Assembly (NCBI RefSeq): GCF_024160875.1
Contig: NZ_JAIULA010000001.1
Span: 165,283-229,282, forward strand
DNA from: Ligilactobacillus ubinensis
GTDB taxonomy: Bacteria > Bacillota > Bacilli > Lactobacillales > Lactobacillaceae
Reading direction: 5' to 3'
Length of the DNA stretch: 64,000 bases
In this document: piece by piece, positions 17,108 to 26,284 of the stretch
How the letters are laid out: every line of letters begins with the position of its first letter
Numbering within the stretch: the stretch's first letter is position 1
Notes under the pieces: model-generated
Told to the model about the DNA's origin: nothing
Databases searched by the model: none
The model's input: only the letters and a program-made list of their open reading frames with translations
Translations under genes and position numbers: made by a program

Positions 17108-18316
17108 ATGAAACAAATAGTAGTATTAGGAGCTGGATATGCAGGTCTTAAAGCCGTTCGGAGTTTACAAAAAAAAGAAGGTGATTTTCATATTACTTTA
17201 GTTGATCACAATGACTATCACTATGAAGCAACAGAACTACATGAGGTTGCTTCAGGAACACAACCTAAAACGAAAATCTCATATCCGATTAGGGATGTTC
17301 TAGACACCAAACGGGTTACATTTATCCAAGACTCAGTTGTCAAAATTAATCCAGAAAGTCAAAGTGTGGAATTAAAAAATCATGCTACATTGCAGTATGA
17401 TTATGCAGTTGTTTCGCTTGGCTTTTGTTCAGAAACCTTTGGGATTAAAGGCGCAAAAGAAAATGCATTAGAAATGGTAGATGTTCCTTCATCAGAGAAA
17501 ATATACCAACATATTATGGAAATGATGAAGAAGTACCGTGAAACACAAGATGAAAAATATCTACAAATTTTAATTTGTGGCGCAGGTTTCACTGGAATTG
17601 AATTGGCCGGGGCGCTTGTAGATGGACGCAAAGATTATGCTAAAGCTGCAGGCGTTAGCGAAGATAAAATCAAAATTTCCTGTGTAGAAGCTGCAACACG
17701 TGTATTACCTATGTTTGATGAGAAGTTAGCTGATTATGGGGTTGAATTAATAAAGAAGCTAGGCGTTAATTTGATGACTGGTTGCATGATTAAGGAAATA
17801 AAACCAGGAGAAGTATTATATACTAAAGGAAAGGATGATCCTGAAGTTAACACGGTTGCCGCAGCAACAATTATTTGGACTACAGGTGTTAGTGGTAGTC
17901 AGGTAATAGGTGAATCAGGCTTTGAACAACGTCGGGGTCGAGTAATGGTGAATGCAGATTTAACAGCCCCTGAATATCCAAATGTTTACATTATTGGAGA
18001 TGTTTCTGCTGTAATGGACCCAACATCAAATCGTCCATATCCAACAACTGCACAAATAGCTACTCGAATGGGATTACATGCAGCAAAAAATCTATATAAT
18101 CAGTTGCACTCTAAACCAACAGAAGCATTTACATTCCACTCTTTAGGGACAGTTGCTTCTATTGGTAATACACATGCTCTTGGATTAGTGGGGAAAACAC
18201 AAGTTAAAGGTTATCCAGCTTCAGTGGTTAAAAAGAGTATTATGAATAAGTCATTATTGGATATTGGTGGCTTAAAAGAATTACTATCTAAAGGTCGTTT
18301 TGATTTATATCATTAA
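17108..18316 (+). CDS. ndh: Type II NADH dehydrogenase
   Basis: This 402-residue FAD-dependent oxidoreductase has the FAD-binding VVLGAGYAGLKA at the N-terminus, a second dinucleotide site LICGAGFTGIELAG for NADH, and the C-terminal FAD motif VYIIGDVSAV. The C-terminal part lacks a strong transmembrane helix, as in monotopic NDH-2 enzymes. It passes electrons from NADH to (demethyl)menaquinone for cytochrome bd. GAAGGAGAG lies upstream, and it is co-transcribed with menA. Confidence 0.92.
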   Translation: MKQIVVLGAGYAGLKAVRSLQKKEGDFHITLVDHNDYHYEATELHEVASGTQPKTKISYPIRDVLDTKRVTFIQDSVVKINPESQSVELKNHATLQYDYAVVSLGFCSETFGIKGAKENALEMVDVPSSEKIYQHIMEMMKKYRETQDEKYLQILICGAGFTGIELAGALVDGRKDYAKAAGVSEDKIKISCVEAATRVLPMFDEKLADYGVELIKKLGVNLMTGCMIKEIKPGEVLYTKGKDDPEVNTVAAATIIWTTGVSGSQVIGESGFEQRRGRVMVNADLTAPEYPNVYIIGDVSAVMDPTSNRPYPTTAQIATRMGLHAAKNLYNQLHSKPTEAFTFHSLGTVASIGNTHALGLVGKTQVKGYPASVVKKSIMNKSLLDIGGLKELLSKGRFDLYH

Positions 18317-18357
18317 GCGTAATTGTGATATAATCAAGGGGAAAAGAGGGGATAGTT

Positions 18358-19248
18358 ATGAAAAAAGGAACAGTATTAGGTATGCTTGCACTATCATTGA
18401 TATTAGCTGGATGTGGGAATAACAGCTCAAAATCAAGTGCTTCAACAAGTACAAGTAGGACAAGCGCAGTTAAGAGTGACAAGAAAAGTTCTACTACTGC
18501 TAGTAGTAAGGTGAGTTCTAATAGTGTAGTGAGTTCTACGAGTTCTAATTCAAGTTCTAACGAAGCAACTTCCTCTTCTACTAGTTATAGCAGTAGTACC
18601 AGTGTATCCCAAAAGACAAATGTACAGAGATTAGCACAATTCAATGCGACATTAAAAAGCAACATGGGTACAGGAATTATTCTTCCTAATAACCCGGGTT
18701 ATAGTAATGAAAATCAAAAAGTAAATGTTTGGTATGAGGGAAATGCAGCAAACTTTACTATTTATTATAGTTCTGATTCTAACGGGCAAGAATTTAATGC
18801 AACTAACTTAAAAAATGTTACTAGTTATGCGACATTTACGAAGAAAACATATGCGACAGCTAGCCAAGCGCAAAGTGCAGTTAACTATCGCACAATCGAT
18901 ACAAATAATGGATTACCAACCGTTAATTTGGGTTATAGATTGACGGGGACAATTGATTCTGGTGCAGGTCAAAAGTATCTACAATGGAATGAAGGTAGGT
19001 GGTCTTTTACAGTTCATGCAACAGCAGTTAATAATGAAGATCCAACAGCAACCGCGAAGACAGTTGTTTCGTTGTTAGAGGAGTACTATTTGCCAGCGCC
19101 TAACACACAAGGCTCAGGATCATTCAATGTGGCAGTATCAAATGATCAGTTAAATCAAACTTTAACATGGCAAAATAACAATGTTGTCTATACAATACGT
19201 GCTAACAGTATTGATACTTTAATTAGAATGGCAGCAACAGTAAAATAA
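18358..19248 (+). CDS. Ser/Thr-rich lipoprotein of unknown function
   Basis: This 296-residue protein has a lipoprotein signal peptide ending in LILAGC (Cys19), a Ser/Thr-rich low-complexity linker to about residue 85, and a folded C-terminal region of about 210 residues with no domain I recognise. It is expected to be anchored on the outer face of the membrane. It starts 41 bases after ndh and could be read through from the menA-ndh message. A strong terminator follows it. Confidence 0.75.
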   Translation: MKKGTVLGMLALSLILAGCGNNSSKSSASTSTSRTSAVKSDKKSSTTASSKVSSNSVVSSTSSNSSSNEATSSSTSYSSSTSVSQKTNVQRLAQFNATLKSNMGTGIILPNNPGYSNENQKVNVWYEGNAANFTIYYSSDSNGQEFNATNLKNVTSYATFTKKTYATASQAQSAVNYRTIDTNNGLPTVNLGYRLTGTIDSGAGQKYLQWNEGRWSFTVHATAVNNEDPTATAKTVVSLLEEYYLPAPNTQGSGSFNVAVSNDQLNQTLTWQNNNVVYTIRANSIDTLIRMAATVK

Positions 19249-19287
19249 GGTTATTAAAATGGTATAAGAAGTGCAAGGTAGTTTTTA

Positions 19288-19337
19288 AAATCTGTTATCA
19301 AAGGTTGAAATAATCTTTGACAACAGATTTATTTTTA
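19288..19337 (+). terminator. Intrinsic terminator after the lipoprotein gene
   Basis: AAATCTGTT pairs with AACAGATTT and an inner TCAAAG with CTTTGA, with a T-rich tail (19328-19337). The rest of the 19249-19527 gap is AT-rich and holds the pot operon control region, which I could not resolve. Confidence 0.85.
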
Positions 19338-19527
19338 TCAATAAAAATTACTAATTTAATTTATCTAAATAGATGTTGAATATGAAGTGTTTAAGATATA
19401 GAAAAGTAAAATAATTTTGTAGCATAAATAGAAAAGACAGTGTATTATTCTATGGGGTATAAATAAAATGGCATAGATAAAACTAAAAGGTAGTTGCAGT
19501 ATGCTTAATAATGAAGGAGGTTAGATT

Positions 19528-20616
19528 TTGAAACAACCAATTATTTCGTTTAAAAATGTTATGAAAACTTATGATGGCGATGTGAAAGTTTTGAAGAATA
19601 TTAGTTTTGATATCGAGGAGGGTAAGTTTTACACGTTGCTTGGGCCATCTGGTTGCGGAAAAACAACAATTCTTCGGATGATCGCAGGTTTTTCAGAGCC
19701 AACGAAGGGCGATATTTATTTTGAAGGCAAACGGATTAATGAGATATCTTCAAATAAAAGACAAGTGAATACAGTCTTTCAAGATTATGCATTGTTTCCA
19801 CATATGAATGTATTTGAGAATATTGCATTTGGCTTGAAAGTAAAGCACTTGCCCAAAAAACAAATTGAGCAAAAGGTAAAAGAAGCATTGAAGATGGTTC
19901 GATTGGATGGTTATGAAAAGCGCGGGATCAATGAAATGTCAGGCGGACAAAAACAGCGTGTTGCGATTGCACGGGCGATTGCAAATGAACCTAAGGTATT
20001 GCTGTTAGATGAGCCGTTATCAGCGTTAGATCACAAGTTACGAACAGATATGCAATACGAATTGCGTGAATTACAGCAACGTTTAGGAATAACCTTTATT
20101 TTCGTAACGCATGATCAAGAAGAAGCATTGGCTATGAGTGATGAAATTTTCGTTGTTAATGATGGACTAATCGTTCAAAGTGGGACGCCAGTTGACATCT
20201 ATGATGAGCCTATTAATCATTATGTTGCTGATTTTATTGGAGAAAGCAATATTGTTGATGGTGTAATGATAAAAGATGAATTGGTTGAATTTGTTGGCCA
20301 CCAATTTACTTGCGTTGATAGTGGAATGCGTTCTAACGAACCAGTTGAAGTAGTTTTGCGACCAGAAGATTTAACTTTAACGGATTTAGCACACGGAAAA
20401 CTGCAGGTAAAGGTTGATACGCAGCTGTTTAGAGGTGTTTACTATGAAATTATTTGTTACGATGAAGCGGGCAATGAATGGATGGTACATTCAACGCGTA
20501 AATCAGTTCCACAAACGGTGTGTGGGCTTGATTTTGAACCAGAGGCAATTCATGTCATGCGTTTCAATGAATCAGAAGAAGACTTTGATGCACGTTTAGA
20601 AAGCTACGAAGAATAA
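19528..20616 (+). CDS. potA: Spermidine/putrescine ABC transporter ATP-binding protein
   Basis: This 362-residue ABC ATPase has Walker [10 protein letters not shown] (39-47), signature MSGGQKQR, Walker [13 protein letters not shown] and a C-terminal TOBE-type domain. It starts with TTG at 19528, supported by GAAGGAGG at 19513-19520. It heads the potABCD operon, powering uptake of polyamines. Confidence 0.94.
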   Translation: MKQPIISFKNVMKTYDGDVKVLKNISFDIEEGKFYTLLGPSGCGKTTILRMIAGFSEPTKGDIYFEGKRINEISSNKRQVNTVFQDYALFPHMNVFENIAFGLKVKHLPKKQIEQKVKEALKMVRLDGYEKRGINEMSGGQKQRVAIARAIANEPKVLLLDEPLSALDHKLRTDMQYELRELQQRLGITFIFVTHDQEEALAMSDEIFVVNDGLIVQSGTPVDIYDEPINHYVADFIGESNIVDGVMIKDELVEFVGHQFTCVDSGMRSNEPVEVVLRPEDLTLTDLAHGKLQVKVDTQLFRGVYYEIICYDEAGNEWMVHSTRKSVPQTVCGLDFEPEAIHVMRFNESEEDFDARLESYEE

Positions 20617-20628
20617 AGAGGACAAACT

Positions 20629-21435
20629 ATGAAAAAAGTTCAGACATTATTTGCAATTCCTTACTTTTTATGGTTGCTATTATTTGTTTTTGCACCTGTT
20701 GCACTAATTGTTTTTTATTCTTTTTTAAATACGAGCGGCCAATTTACGTTACAGAATTATGATAGTTATTTTACATCAGGTAAGTATCTAATAATGACAT
20801 TTAATTCGGTTTGGTATGCTTTTTTGATAACTTTAATAACATTGATTATTAGCTATCCGACGGCATATTTTTTGACCAAATTAAAACATAAAGATTTATG
20901 GTTATTACTTATAATCTTGCCAACTTGGATAAATTTATTGCTCAAAGCATATGCATTTATTGGGATTTTTGGAATCCATGGAGGGGTAAACAAATTTTTG
21001 GAATTTTTTGGATTTGCACCGCATCAAATTTTATTTACAGATTTTAGCTTTATTGTGGTTGCGATGTATATTGAATTGCCATTTATGATAATCCCGATTT
21101 TTAATGCATTAGAAGAGTTAAATCCTTCCTTATTATCAGCAAGTCATGATTTAGGCGCTAATAATATCCAGACATTTATAAAAGTTGTTTTACCACTGTC
21201 AATGAATGGTGTTAAAAGTGGTATTCAGGCAGTATTCATTCCTTCATTATCCTTGTTTATGTTAACGCGTTTGATTGGCGGAAATCGAGTAATTACATTG
21301 GGAACAGCGATTGAGGAACATTTCTTAGTTACACAAAATTGGGGAATGGGTTCGACAATAGGGGTTGTTTTGATTATTGCAATGATTATTGTCATGATAC
21401 TGACGGGTGAAAAGAAGAAAAGAGGGGGACAGTAA
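20629..21435 (+). CDS. potB: Spermidine/putrescine ABC transporter permease
   Basis: This 268-residue membrane protein has about six helices and the EAA-loop sequence ASHDLGANNIQTFIKVVLPLS, typical of PotB-type permeases that contact the ATPase. It starts 12 bases after potA and three bases before potC. Confidence 0.93.
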   Translation: MKKVQTLFAIPYFLWLLLFVFAPVALIVFYSFLNTSGQFTLQNYDSYFTSGKYLIMTFNSVWYAFLITLITLIISYPTAYFLTKLKHKDLWLLLIILPTWINLLLKAYAFIGIFGIHGGVNKFLEFFGFAPHQILFTDFSFIVVAMYIELPFMIIPIFNALEELNPSLLSASHDLGANNIQTFIKVVLPLSMNGVKSGIQAVFIPSLSLFMLTRLIGGNRVITLGTAIEEHFLVTQNWGMGSTIGVVLIIAMIIVMILTGEKKKRGGQ

Positions 21436-21438
21436 AAA

Positions 21439-22266
21439 ATGAAAAAGTTTAAATGGTCTAATCTGTATTTACTGTTTGTTTTTATCTTCTTATATATTCC
21501 AATCGCCTATTTAATCGTCTATTCATTTAGTGCGGGTAACTCGATGAGTGGATTTACTGGCTTTTCGCTGAAACATTTTTATACGTTATTTAGTGATACT
21601 CGCTTAATAATTATTTTACTAAATACGTTTATGTTAGCTTTTTTATCTTCATTAATAGCAACCCTCATCGGTATTTTTGGGGCCATGAACATTTATTATA
21701 TGAAAAAAAGAACGACACGAATGATGATGTTATCAGCTAATAATATTTTGATGGTTTCCCCAGATGTTATTATTGGGGCTAGTTTTCTAATTTTCTTTAC
21801 AGGCCTAGGGAGTCTTTTCCCAGGGTTTGGGTTAGGTTTTACAACTGTTTTACTATCACATATTGCGTTTAGCATACCAATAGTTGTGTTGATGGTACTG
21901 CCCAAATTAAGAGAAATGAATGATTCCATGGTTTGGGCAGCGTATGATCTAGGTGCTAATAATTGGCAAATCTTAAATAGAATCATTTTGCCATACCTTA
22001 CTCCAGGTATTATTGCTGGATACTTTATGGCTTTCACGTATTCTTTGGATGATTTTGCGGTAACTTTTTTTGTTACTGGTAATGGGTTTACCACTCTTTC
22101 TGTGGAAATATATTCACGTGCGCGGCAAGGGATAAGTTTAGAAATAAATGCTTTAAGTGCACTGGTTTTTCTTTTCTCATTGATTTTAGTCGTTGGGTAT
22201 TATTTTATTAGTAAAGATAATATGCCGCGAAAAAACAAAAAGGAAAGGAAGAGTCTCAATAGATGA
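21439..22266 (+). CDS. potC: Spermidine/putrescine ABC transporter permease
   Basis: This 275-residue permease is the partner of PotB, with the EAA loop AAYDLGANNWQILNRIILPYL and six hydrophobic segments. It starts three bases after potB and overlaps potD by four bases (ATGA), so the operon is translationally coupled. Confidence 0.93.
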   Translation: MKKFKWSNLYLLFVFIFLYIPIAYLIVYSFSAGNSMSGFTGFSLKHFYTLFSDTRLIIILLNTFMLAFLSSLIATLIGIFGAMNIYYMKKRTTRMMMLSANNILMVSPDVIIGASFLIFFTGLGSLFPGFGLGFTTVLLSHIAFSIPIVVLMVLPKLREMNDSMVWAAYDLGANNWQILNRIILPYLTPGIIAGYFMAFTYSLDDFAVTFFVTGNGFTTLSVEIYSRARQGISLEINALSALVFLFSLILVVGYYFISKDNMPRKNKKERKSLNR

Positions 22267-23336
22267 AAAAATTAAGAGCGCTATTTATAGGAATTGTTAG
22301 CATTATTTTAATTTTGCTGTTGGGATCATATGAATTAAATAAATCTACAGGACAGTCCGGTGACAAAGTTCTAAATATTTATAATTGGGGCGATTACATT
22401 GATCCAACATTGATTACAAAGTTTGAAAAGGAAACGGGTTATAAAGTCAATTATGAAACCTTTGATTCTAATGAAGCGATGTATACAAAAATTCAACAAG
22501 GAGGTACAGATTACGATATAACTGTACCAAGTGACTATATGGTTGAAAAGATGCGCAAAGCTCATATGCTGACGCGTTTAGACAAAAGTAAACTACCTAA
22601 TTTGAAATATATTGGAAAAAGTTACTTAAACAAAAGCTTTGATCCAAATAACAGCTATTCAGTTCCTTATTTTTGGGGAACATTAGGAATTGTGTATAAT
22701 GACAAGTATTATAAAGAAAGCGATGTTGATACTTGGGGTAAATTGTGGAGTTCTAAATTTCATGATCAAATAATGTTTATTGATGGTGCCCGCGAATTTA
22801 TGGGAATTGGGTTAAGCAGCTTGGGTTATTCGCTTAATAGTACAAATGCGCAGCATGTAGAACAAGCTTATAAAAAATTAAAAAAACTGACACCTAATGC
22901 TAAAGCAATTGTATCAGATGAAATAAAAATGTATATGATAAATGGTGAAAGTAACATTGCTGTTACTTATTCGGGTGAAGCGGTAGACATGTTAGCTAAA
23001 AATAAACATCTGCATTATGTTATTCCCAAAGAAGGAACTAATTTATGGTTTGATAACATTGTTATTCCTAAAAATGCTAAGAATAAAAAGGGAGCATATG
23101 CATTTATTAACTTTATGTTACGTCCTGAAAATGCTGCTAAAAATGCAGAGTATGTTGGATATTCAACGCCAAATGAGGGGGCACTAAAATTATTGCCTAA
23201 ATCGGTTACAGCAGATAAACAATTTTATCCAACCAAAAAGCAGTTGCAAACAATGGAAGTCTATAAAAATCTAGGAACAAAATGGCTTGAAAAGTATAAT
23301 GATCTTTTTCTAGAGTTAAAAATGTATCATAAATAG
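22263..23336 (+). CDS. potD: Spermidine/putrescine-binding protein
   Basis: This 357-residue extracellular substrate-binding protein has an N-terminal hydrophobic anchor (about residues 5-23) without a lipobox cysteine. The mature part starts with LNIYNWGDYIDP, the PotD hallmark, and contains the polyamine-site acidic and aromatic residues in YDITVPSDYMV and FWGTLGIVYN. It delivers polyamines to PotBC and is the last gene of the operon. Confidence 0.93.
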   Translation: MKKLRALFIGIVSIILILLLGSYELNKSTGQSGDKVLNIYNWGDYIDPTLITKFEKETGYKVNYETFDSNEAMYTKIQQGGTDYDITVPSDYMVEKMRKAHMLTRLDKSKLPNLKYIGKSYLNKSFDPNNSYSVPYFWGTLGIVYNDKYYKESDVDTWGKLWSSKFHDQIMFIDGAREFMGIGLSSLGYSLNSTNAQHVEQAYKKLKKLTPNAKAIVSDEIKMYMINGESNIAVTYSGEAVDMLAKNKHLHYVIPKEGTNLWFDNIVIPKNAKNKKGAYAFINFMLRPENAAKNAEYVGYSTPNEGALKLLPKSVTADKQFYPTKKQLQTMEVYKNLGTKWLEKYNDLFLELKMYHK

Positions 23337-23374
23337 CAAAATAAAGCTGAAAAACAAGTATTAAAAAGGAAAAT

Positions 23375-23427
23375 AAGAACTGCAGCATAGTGAGCTTTTT
23401 AGCACATAATGCTGCAGTTCTTGTCTT
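23375..23427 (+). terminator. Intrinsic terminator after potD
   Basis: Perfect 14-bp stem (23375/6-23388 with 23409-23422) with a 20-base loop, then TGTCTTT. The T-tail is weak, but the position at the end of the operon fits. Confidence 0.75.
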
Positions 23428-23582
23428 TATAACGAAAATACTTCAGTTCAGTTATTATTACTTAAATTAAAAGGATAGTCGCAAGCTTTATAAATTTAGT
23501 TTACAATTTGAATGATGGTAGATAGTGGCTAGGGTTTTTAAGTTAAAATAAGAATATTGTTATAAGAGAAGAGGGATTTATA

Positions 23583-25007
23583 GTGGTTAAATGGCTTAGG
23601 TCTCTAAGTAAAAATGTTATCTATCTAATAGCACTTATTTTATTTGGTTTAATTGCTGTGGACAATTTTACTTACTTTAATAGTAGTTATTTTCCGTTTA
23701 AATTAACATCGCTTGTTATTGTTGGGTTAGCAGGTGCTTTACTTTTAGCTAGTATTATTTCATTTTATTTATGTAAGTGGTTACTGGTTAAGGCACAGCA
23801 GTACCAATACAAATATGTTATTGCGCTTGTTTTTGGCATTGGAATAATATTGCGTTTACTCTGGATTTTTTTTGTTAGACCACCAGTTATTAAAGATTAT
23901 CAAGAAATGTATCAAGCTTCTTTACAGGCCATGCAGGGAGATTTTAGCTTCATGCATAATGTTGCTTATTTTGTGCTCTCACCATATCAAATAGGCCTTG
24001 TGTTGTATGAGAGTGCTATTTTAAAAATAGTTGGAAATCATATTGTAGTTTTAAAATTATTGAATATTCTATGGCAATTTGGAACAGGGATTCTAGTACA
24101 AAGACTAACGCTAAGAGTAACTAATAGTAGAGTAGCTAGCTTATTTGCAGTAATGTTTTATGTTTTTTACATTCCTAATATTGCGTTATGTTCGGTATTG
24201 ACTAACCAGATTGTCGCACTGTTCTTTTTATTGTTAAGCGTTGATTTATTTTTAGAAGGAAATCATTTTGGACTAGCACTTTTAAGTGGTCTCTTTTTAG
24301 CTATTGGTAACTTATTGCGACCTTTAGGCAGTATTATTTTAATAGCATATGTTTTGTGGACTATTTTTATTGTCACTAAAAAGCAAAAAAGCAAGTTAGT
24401 TAATCTTGTGCTCATCGGATTAATGTATTTTGGATGTAATTTTACACTTGATCAGGTTTTGCAAAAAACGAATGTAACAACTGCATCTATTGAAACTGTA
24501 AATTCTGATTGGAAATTTGTGTTAGGCTTGAACTATAAGTCAGATGGTAAATGGAATTTGAAAGACTATACAGCCGTAGAAAAGTATAAAAGTCAGGTAA
24601 AGCGTGAAAAATTTGAAAAGAAATTAATTAAGCAACGTTTGAAAAACAAATCGCAGTTGTCTAGGTTGATGATTAGGAAATTTAGGTTAATGTGGTCAGA
24701 TTTTGATACATCTATTAGCTGGGGAACAAGAAATTCTAATCTTTCCCAAACGACCATAGTCTTTTTGACAATTTTGCAACGTGTGATGTATCTGTTGGCA
24801 ATTAATCTTGCCTTGCTTGCACTTATCCGTGATTATAAAGAGCGGGAAAAATTGACACATACTTTTTATTTTGTACTTATACTAGTTATAGGGTATATTT
24901 TAATACATGAAGGAATAGAAATTCAAACACGATACCGCTACTTTATTATGCCGTTTTTTACGGTGGTAGCAGCGTGTTGGTTTAAAAAGGGAGGTAAATT
25001 GATGTGA
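23583..25007 (+). CDS. GT-C/PMT-like multi-spanning membrane protein (putative glycosyltransferase)
   Basis: This 474-residue protein has a dozen or so hydrophobic segments. The first outer loop carries RPPVIKDYQEMYQAS, with an Asp placed like the catalytic Asp of GT-C glycosyltransferases, and the overall layout resembles PMT/GT39-type family proteins. It starts with GTG at 23583 after GAGAAGAGGG. It would work at the membrane, possibly moving sugars from lipid carriers onto a cell-surface polymer. Donor and acceptor are unknown. The following 62-codon gene overlaps it. Confidence 0.65.
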   Translation: MVKWLRSLSKNVIYLIALILFGLIAVDNFTYFNSSYFPFKLTSLVIVGLAGALLLASIISFYLCKWLLVKAQQYQYKYVIALVFGIGIILRLLWIFFVRPPVIKDYQEMYQASLQAMQGDFSFMHNVAYFVLSPYQIGLVLYESAILKIVGNHIVVLKLLNILWQFGTGILVQRLTLRVTNSRVASLFAVMFYVFYIPNIALCSVLTNQIVALFFLLLSVDLFLEGNHFGLALLSGLFLAIGNLLRPLGSIILIAYVLWTIFIVTKKQKSKLVNLVLIGLMYFGCNFTLDQVLQKTNVTTASIETVNSDWKFVLGLNYKSDGKWNLKDYTAVEKYKSQVKREKFEKKLIKQRLKNKSQLSRLMIRKFRLMWSDFDTSISWGTRNSNLSQTTIVFLTILQRVMYLLAINLALLALIRDYKEREKLTHTFYFVLILVIGYILIHEGIEIQTRYRYFIMPFFTVVAACWFKKGGKLM

Positions 25008-25192
25008 ATTGGCGACAGTTTGGCATAGGAATAGCCTTCTTTATACTTGCACTGGCTATTGGGGCAATTTTAATGTATCGTTTAACGCATCAAGGGCATA
25101 TGGGGATAGGCTTGCTCAGAGGATTTAAATTGAGTGCGCTAATGTTGGCTGCGTTAGGTGCAGCTATCTATAATATTACCCATAGCTTGTAA
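25004..25192 (+). CDS. Small two-helix membrane protein
   Basis: This 62-residue protein starts with GTG overlapping the TGA of the preceding gene, with GGGAGG eleven bases before it, so its translation is coupled to the putative glycosyltransferase. It has two hydrophobic segments (about 7-25 and 45-60) separated by a short basic/His loop. Context suggests a role with its neighbour. No family is recognised. Confidence 0.65.
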   Translation: MNWRQFGIGIAFFILALAIGAILMYRLTHQGHMGIGLLRGFKLSALMLAALGAAIYNITHSL

Positions 25193-25321
25193 TATTGTGG
25201 GAATCTACTAATAAAATATAAGAAAAAGTATATTTTATTGAAAAAATTCACACTTTCTTCATAATTTAATAGTAATATTATGTTCATAAGCTAATAACCA
25301 AAAACAAAATAATTTTCATTT

Positions 25322-25438
25322 ACTTATCTCCCCCTAATGATATAGTAAATTGATTTAAGTATTAGTTATCATTTCCCCTAATGATAACTATAGATACTCC
25401 TTTTTCACCGTAACTTCCCCTGGTTACGGTGTTTTTTT
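25322..25438 (+). ncRNA. Candidate small RNA with three C-rich hairpin loops
   Basis: Three hairpins follow each other, each showing a CCCC-containing loop. H1 is 25322-25346 (7 bp with one bulge, loop TCCCCCTAAT). H2 is 25363-25390 (perfect 11 bp, loop TCCCCT). H3 is 25406-25431 (perfect 9 bp, loop TTCCCCTG) with seven T residues after it, an intrinsic terminator. The loops are complementary to AGGGG-type ribosome sites. The 5' end is unknown; a TTGAAA with an AT-rich -10 lies at 25238-25267. The rest of the 25193-25663 gap is AT-rich. One 18-codon frame after an AAGGAG site (25474-25530) resembles an ABC-ATPase N-terminus but is too short to call. Confidence 0.7.
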
Positions 25439-25663
25439 ATTATTATAGCTAAAAAGGAGTAATGGATATGTAATGTTAAGCAACAAGCCAATCGTAGTTG
25501 AATTCAAAGATATGGATCAAAGTAGATAAAGCATTTTTTAAGATGTGATATATAATCTATAAAAGTTATTACAAAAGCTTCAAATATTCTTCATGGTTAA
25601 TTACCTGAATATTGTTAAAATTATAAAAATAAGAATGATATAGAAGGAAAAAGGAGGGATATT

Positions 25664-26152
25664 TTGATGAAAAAACATTTAAACCTTAGTTATGCATTAG
25701 CGTGGCTAGTAATATTTTTAGGTGTTCCAACACCACTGTTGCTTTTGTTGAATCGAAGTACTAGCAGTGACTTTTGGCGATACAAGCTTTTAGTGATTTT
25801 GTATTGTTGGTTATTAACGAGCTTATGTGTAGCAACAAGTAATGGAAAGTTTATGCAAGTTTCTAAAAATATATTAAATAAGCAGCTAATTAGTTTGAGC
25901 AAGAACTTCTATTATATTAAGAAAGCACTCCAGAATTGGAATTTTTTAGCTACATTTAAAGTAACTAGAATACTGCAATGGATGGTCTTTGTGGCAGTAA
26001 TTTTTATATGGAGTTTAATTCAATTTAATGATGCTTTAACTGAAAATATTCCGTTTATTTTGACTTTAAACGCTTATACTTTTGTAGCGATAATTCTTTA
26101 TGCAATTAAGATGCTCTTTGGAGAGGCTTCGGGAAATATTGTAAAAAGATAA
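25664..26152 (+). CDS. Membrane protein of unknown function
   Basis: This 162-residue protein has four hydrophobic segments (roughly 12-30, 42-58, 107-123 and 131-150) and a central basic stretch. GGAGGG lies before two tandem ATG codons, and either could start it. I recognise no family. It stands alone between the C-rich-loop RNA and a long composite terminator. Confidence 0.6.
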   Translation: MMKKHLNLSYALAWLVIFLGVPTPLLLLLNRSTSSDFWRYKLLVILYCWLLTSLCVATSNGKFMQVSKNILNKQLISLSKNFYYIKKALQNWNFLATFKVTRILQWMVFVAVIFIWSLIQFNDALTENIPFILTLNAYTFVAIILYAIKMLFGEASGNIVKR

Positions 26153-26167
26153 GAAATAAAAGGTTAC

Positions 26168-26265
26168 AAAAAAACAGTCTTCAGGTGTAGCTTCCCCAAA
26201 AAGTTAGATTGAAAGTCTAACCCTTAGAGAACGACAAGCTTAAAACCTGAACGACTGTTTTTTTT
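26168..26265. terminator. Long composite bidirectional terminator element
   Basis: An outer stem pairs 26168-26179 with 26253-26264, then 26180-26186 with 26245-26251, with only one bulged base. Inside, AGCTT pairs with AAGCT, and GTTAGA/TCTAAC makes an inner hairpin. The A-run and T-run at the two feet suit the convergent genes on either side. At almost 100 bases it is far longer than a standard terminator. Confidence 0.8.
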
Positions 26266-26284
26266 ACGGAATATTGTAAAAAGC

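Noticed and set aside
25474..25530. 18-codon frame resembling the N-terminus of an ABC ATPase
   Set aside because: Too short, stops at once, and no further matching sequence follows; at best a tiny relic.
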